Below, piece by piece: positions 13,718 to 13,814 of a DNA stretch of 13,814 bases (position 1 is its first letter; every line of letters begins with the position of its first letter). A program made the position numbers and the translations under genes. The notes below the pieces were generated by a model, which was given only the letters and a program-made list of their open reading frames with translations, searched no databases and was not told the DNA's origin. This DNA comes from CAYWNK01 sp047639615. Lineage in GTDB: Bacteria; Planctomycetota; UBA1135; GCA-002686595. The DNA lies in assembly GCA_047639615.1 (NCBI GenBank), contig JBLIOL010000129.1:1-13814 (forward strand). The letters run 5' to 3'.

Positions 13718-13749
13718 AAAAAAAGACACCATCCGAGGATGGTGTCTTT
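13718..13749 (-). terminator. Intrinsic terminator of the 5S rRNA transcript
   Basis: A 12-bp perfect stem (13722-13733 with 13738-13749) and a 4-base loop. Read on the minus strand it is AAAGACACCATC, loop, GATGGTGTCTTT, and the T-run extends to seven Ts (13718-13724). It lies 8 bases beyond the 5S 3' end, the standard arrangement. It has no T-tract on the plus strand, so it mainly serves the rRNA. Confidence 0.92.
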
Positions 13750-13756
13750 AATAAAA

Positions 13757-13814
13757 CCCGGCAATTACCTACTTTCGCGCTTACGCACTATCATCGGCGA
13801 TATCTGCTTGACGA
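13757..13814 (-). rRNA. rrf: 5S ribosomal RNA, 3' end (5' part outside window)
   Basis: On the minus strand the sequence reads AAGCAGATATCGCCGATGAT, then AGTGCGTAAGCGCGAAAGTA and GGTAATTGCCGGG. This matches the conserved 3' half of bacterial 5S rRNA, with its 'AAGC...GCCGATGRTAGT', the '(G/A)AAAGTAGGT' segment and the closing 'TGCCGGG' that pairs with the 5' end. The 3' end is placed near 13757 from this closing stem and the terminator that follows. Only about half of the gene is in the window, so whether it belongs to a full rRNA operon upstream (to the right) is not visible. Confidence 0.92.

Overview
The window is GC-rich, gene-dense bacterial DNA. I think it comes from a Planctomycetota-like organism. 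The reasons are indirect: a secreted HEAT-repeat protein with a Trp-rich tail, a large carboxypeptidase-regulatory-like beta-sandwich protein, a lipoprotein sulfatase-like enzyme, a duplicated 'PGxGH/GLLN' membrane protein (DUF6677-like) and many starts without a clear Shine-Dalgarno site. The assignment rests on family recognition, not on a marker-gene search.

Layout. (1) 1-1553, plus strand: the 3' part of a large beta-sandwich protein, cut by the window edge. (2) 1727-3906, plus: a tight cluster of a secreted HEAT-repeat protein, a DUF309 protein (GTGA start/stop overlap) and DprA. (3) 3861-6266, minus: a membrane-centred operon, transcribed as duplicated membrane protein, 66-residue two-helix membrane protein (ATGA overlap) and sulfatase-like lipoprotein. 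The lipoprotein gene ends inside the 3' end of dprA, across a 9-bp tandem repeat. (4) 6325-6732, plus: a YbgC-type acyl-CoA thioesterase, convergent with a 77-residue four-cysteine protein (6736-6969, minus). (5) 7238-12214, plus: a complete ISC iron-sulfur assembly operon, iscR-iscS-iscU-iscA-hscB-hscA, with a structured leader upstream. (6) 12262-12972, minus: a compact Vms1/ANKZF1-type (VLRF1) release-factor-like protein, probably a peptidyl-tRNA hydrolase for stalled ribosomes. (7) 13089-13664, plus: a GNAT acetyltransferase. (8) 13718-13814, minus: the 3' end of a 5S rRNA gene and its strong intrinsic terminator.

How the genes work together. In the ISC operon IscS takes sulfur from cysteine, IscU is the scaffold, HscA with its J-protein HscB releases the cluster from IscU through the LPPVK motif, IscA is a carrier, and the Rrf2 regulator IscR probably senses cluster status and controls the operon. 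No ferredoxin (fdx) or iscX gene follows hscA, so the electron donor must be encoded elsewhere. HscB has an N-terminal double-CxxC element like that of eukaryotic HSC20.

The points most worth a second look are the stand-alone bacterial VLRF1 protein with an intact GxxQ motif, the ISC operon with its zinc-finger HscB, the dyad and hairpin in the iscR leader, the paired palindromes at the hscA/VLRF1 junction, the shared in-frame microsatellite in the dprA/sulfatase overlap, and the threonine where sulfatases carry the formylglycine cysteine.
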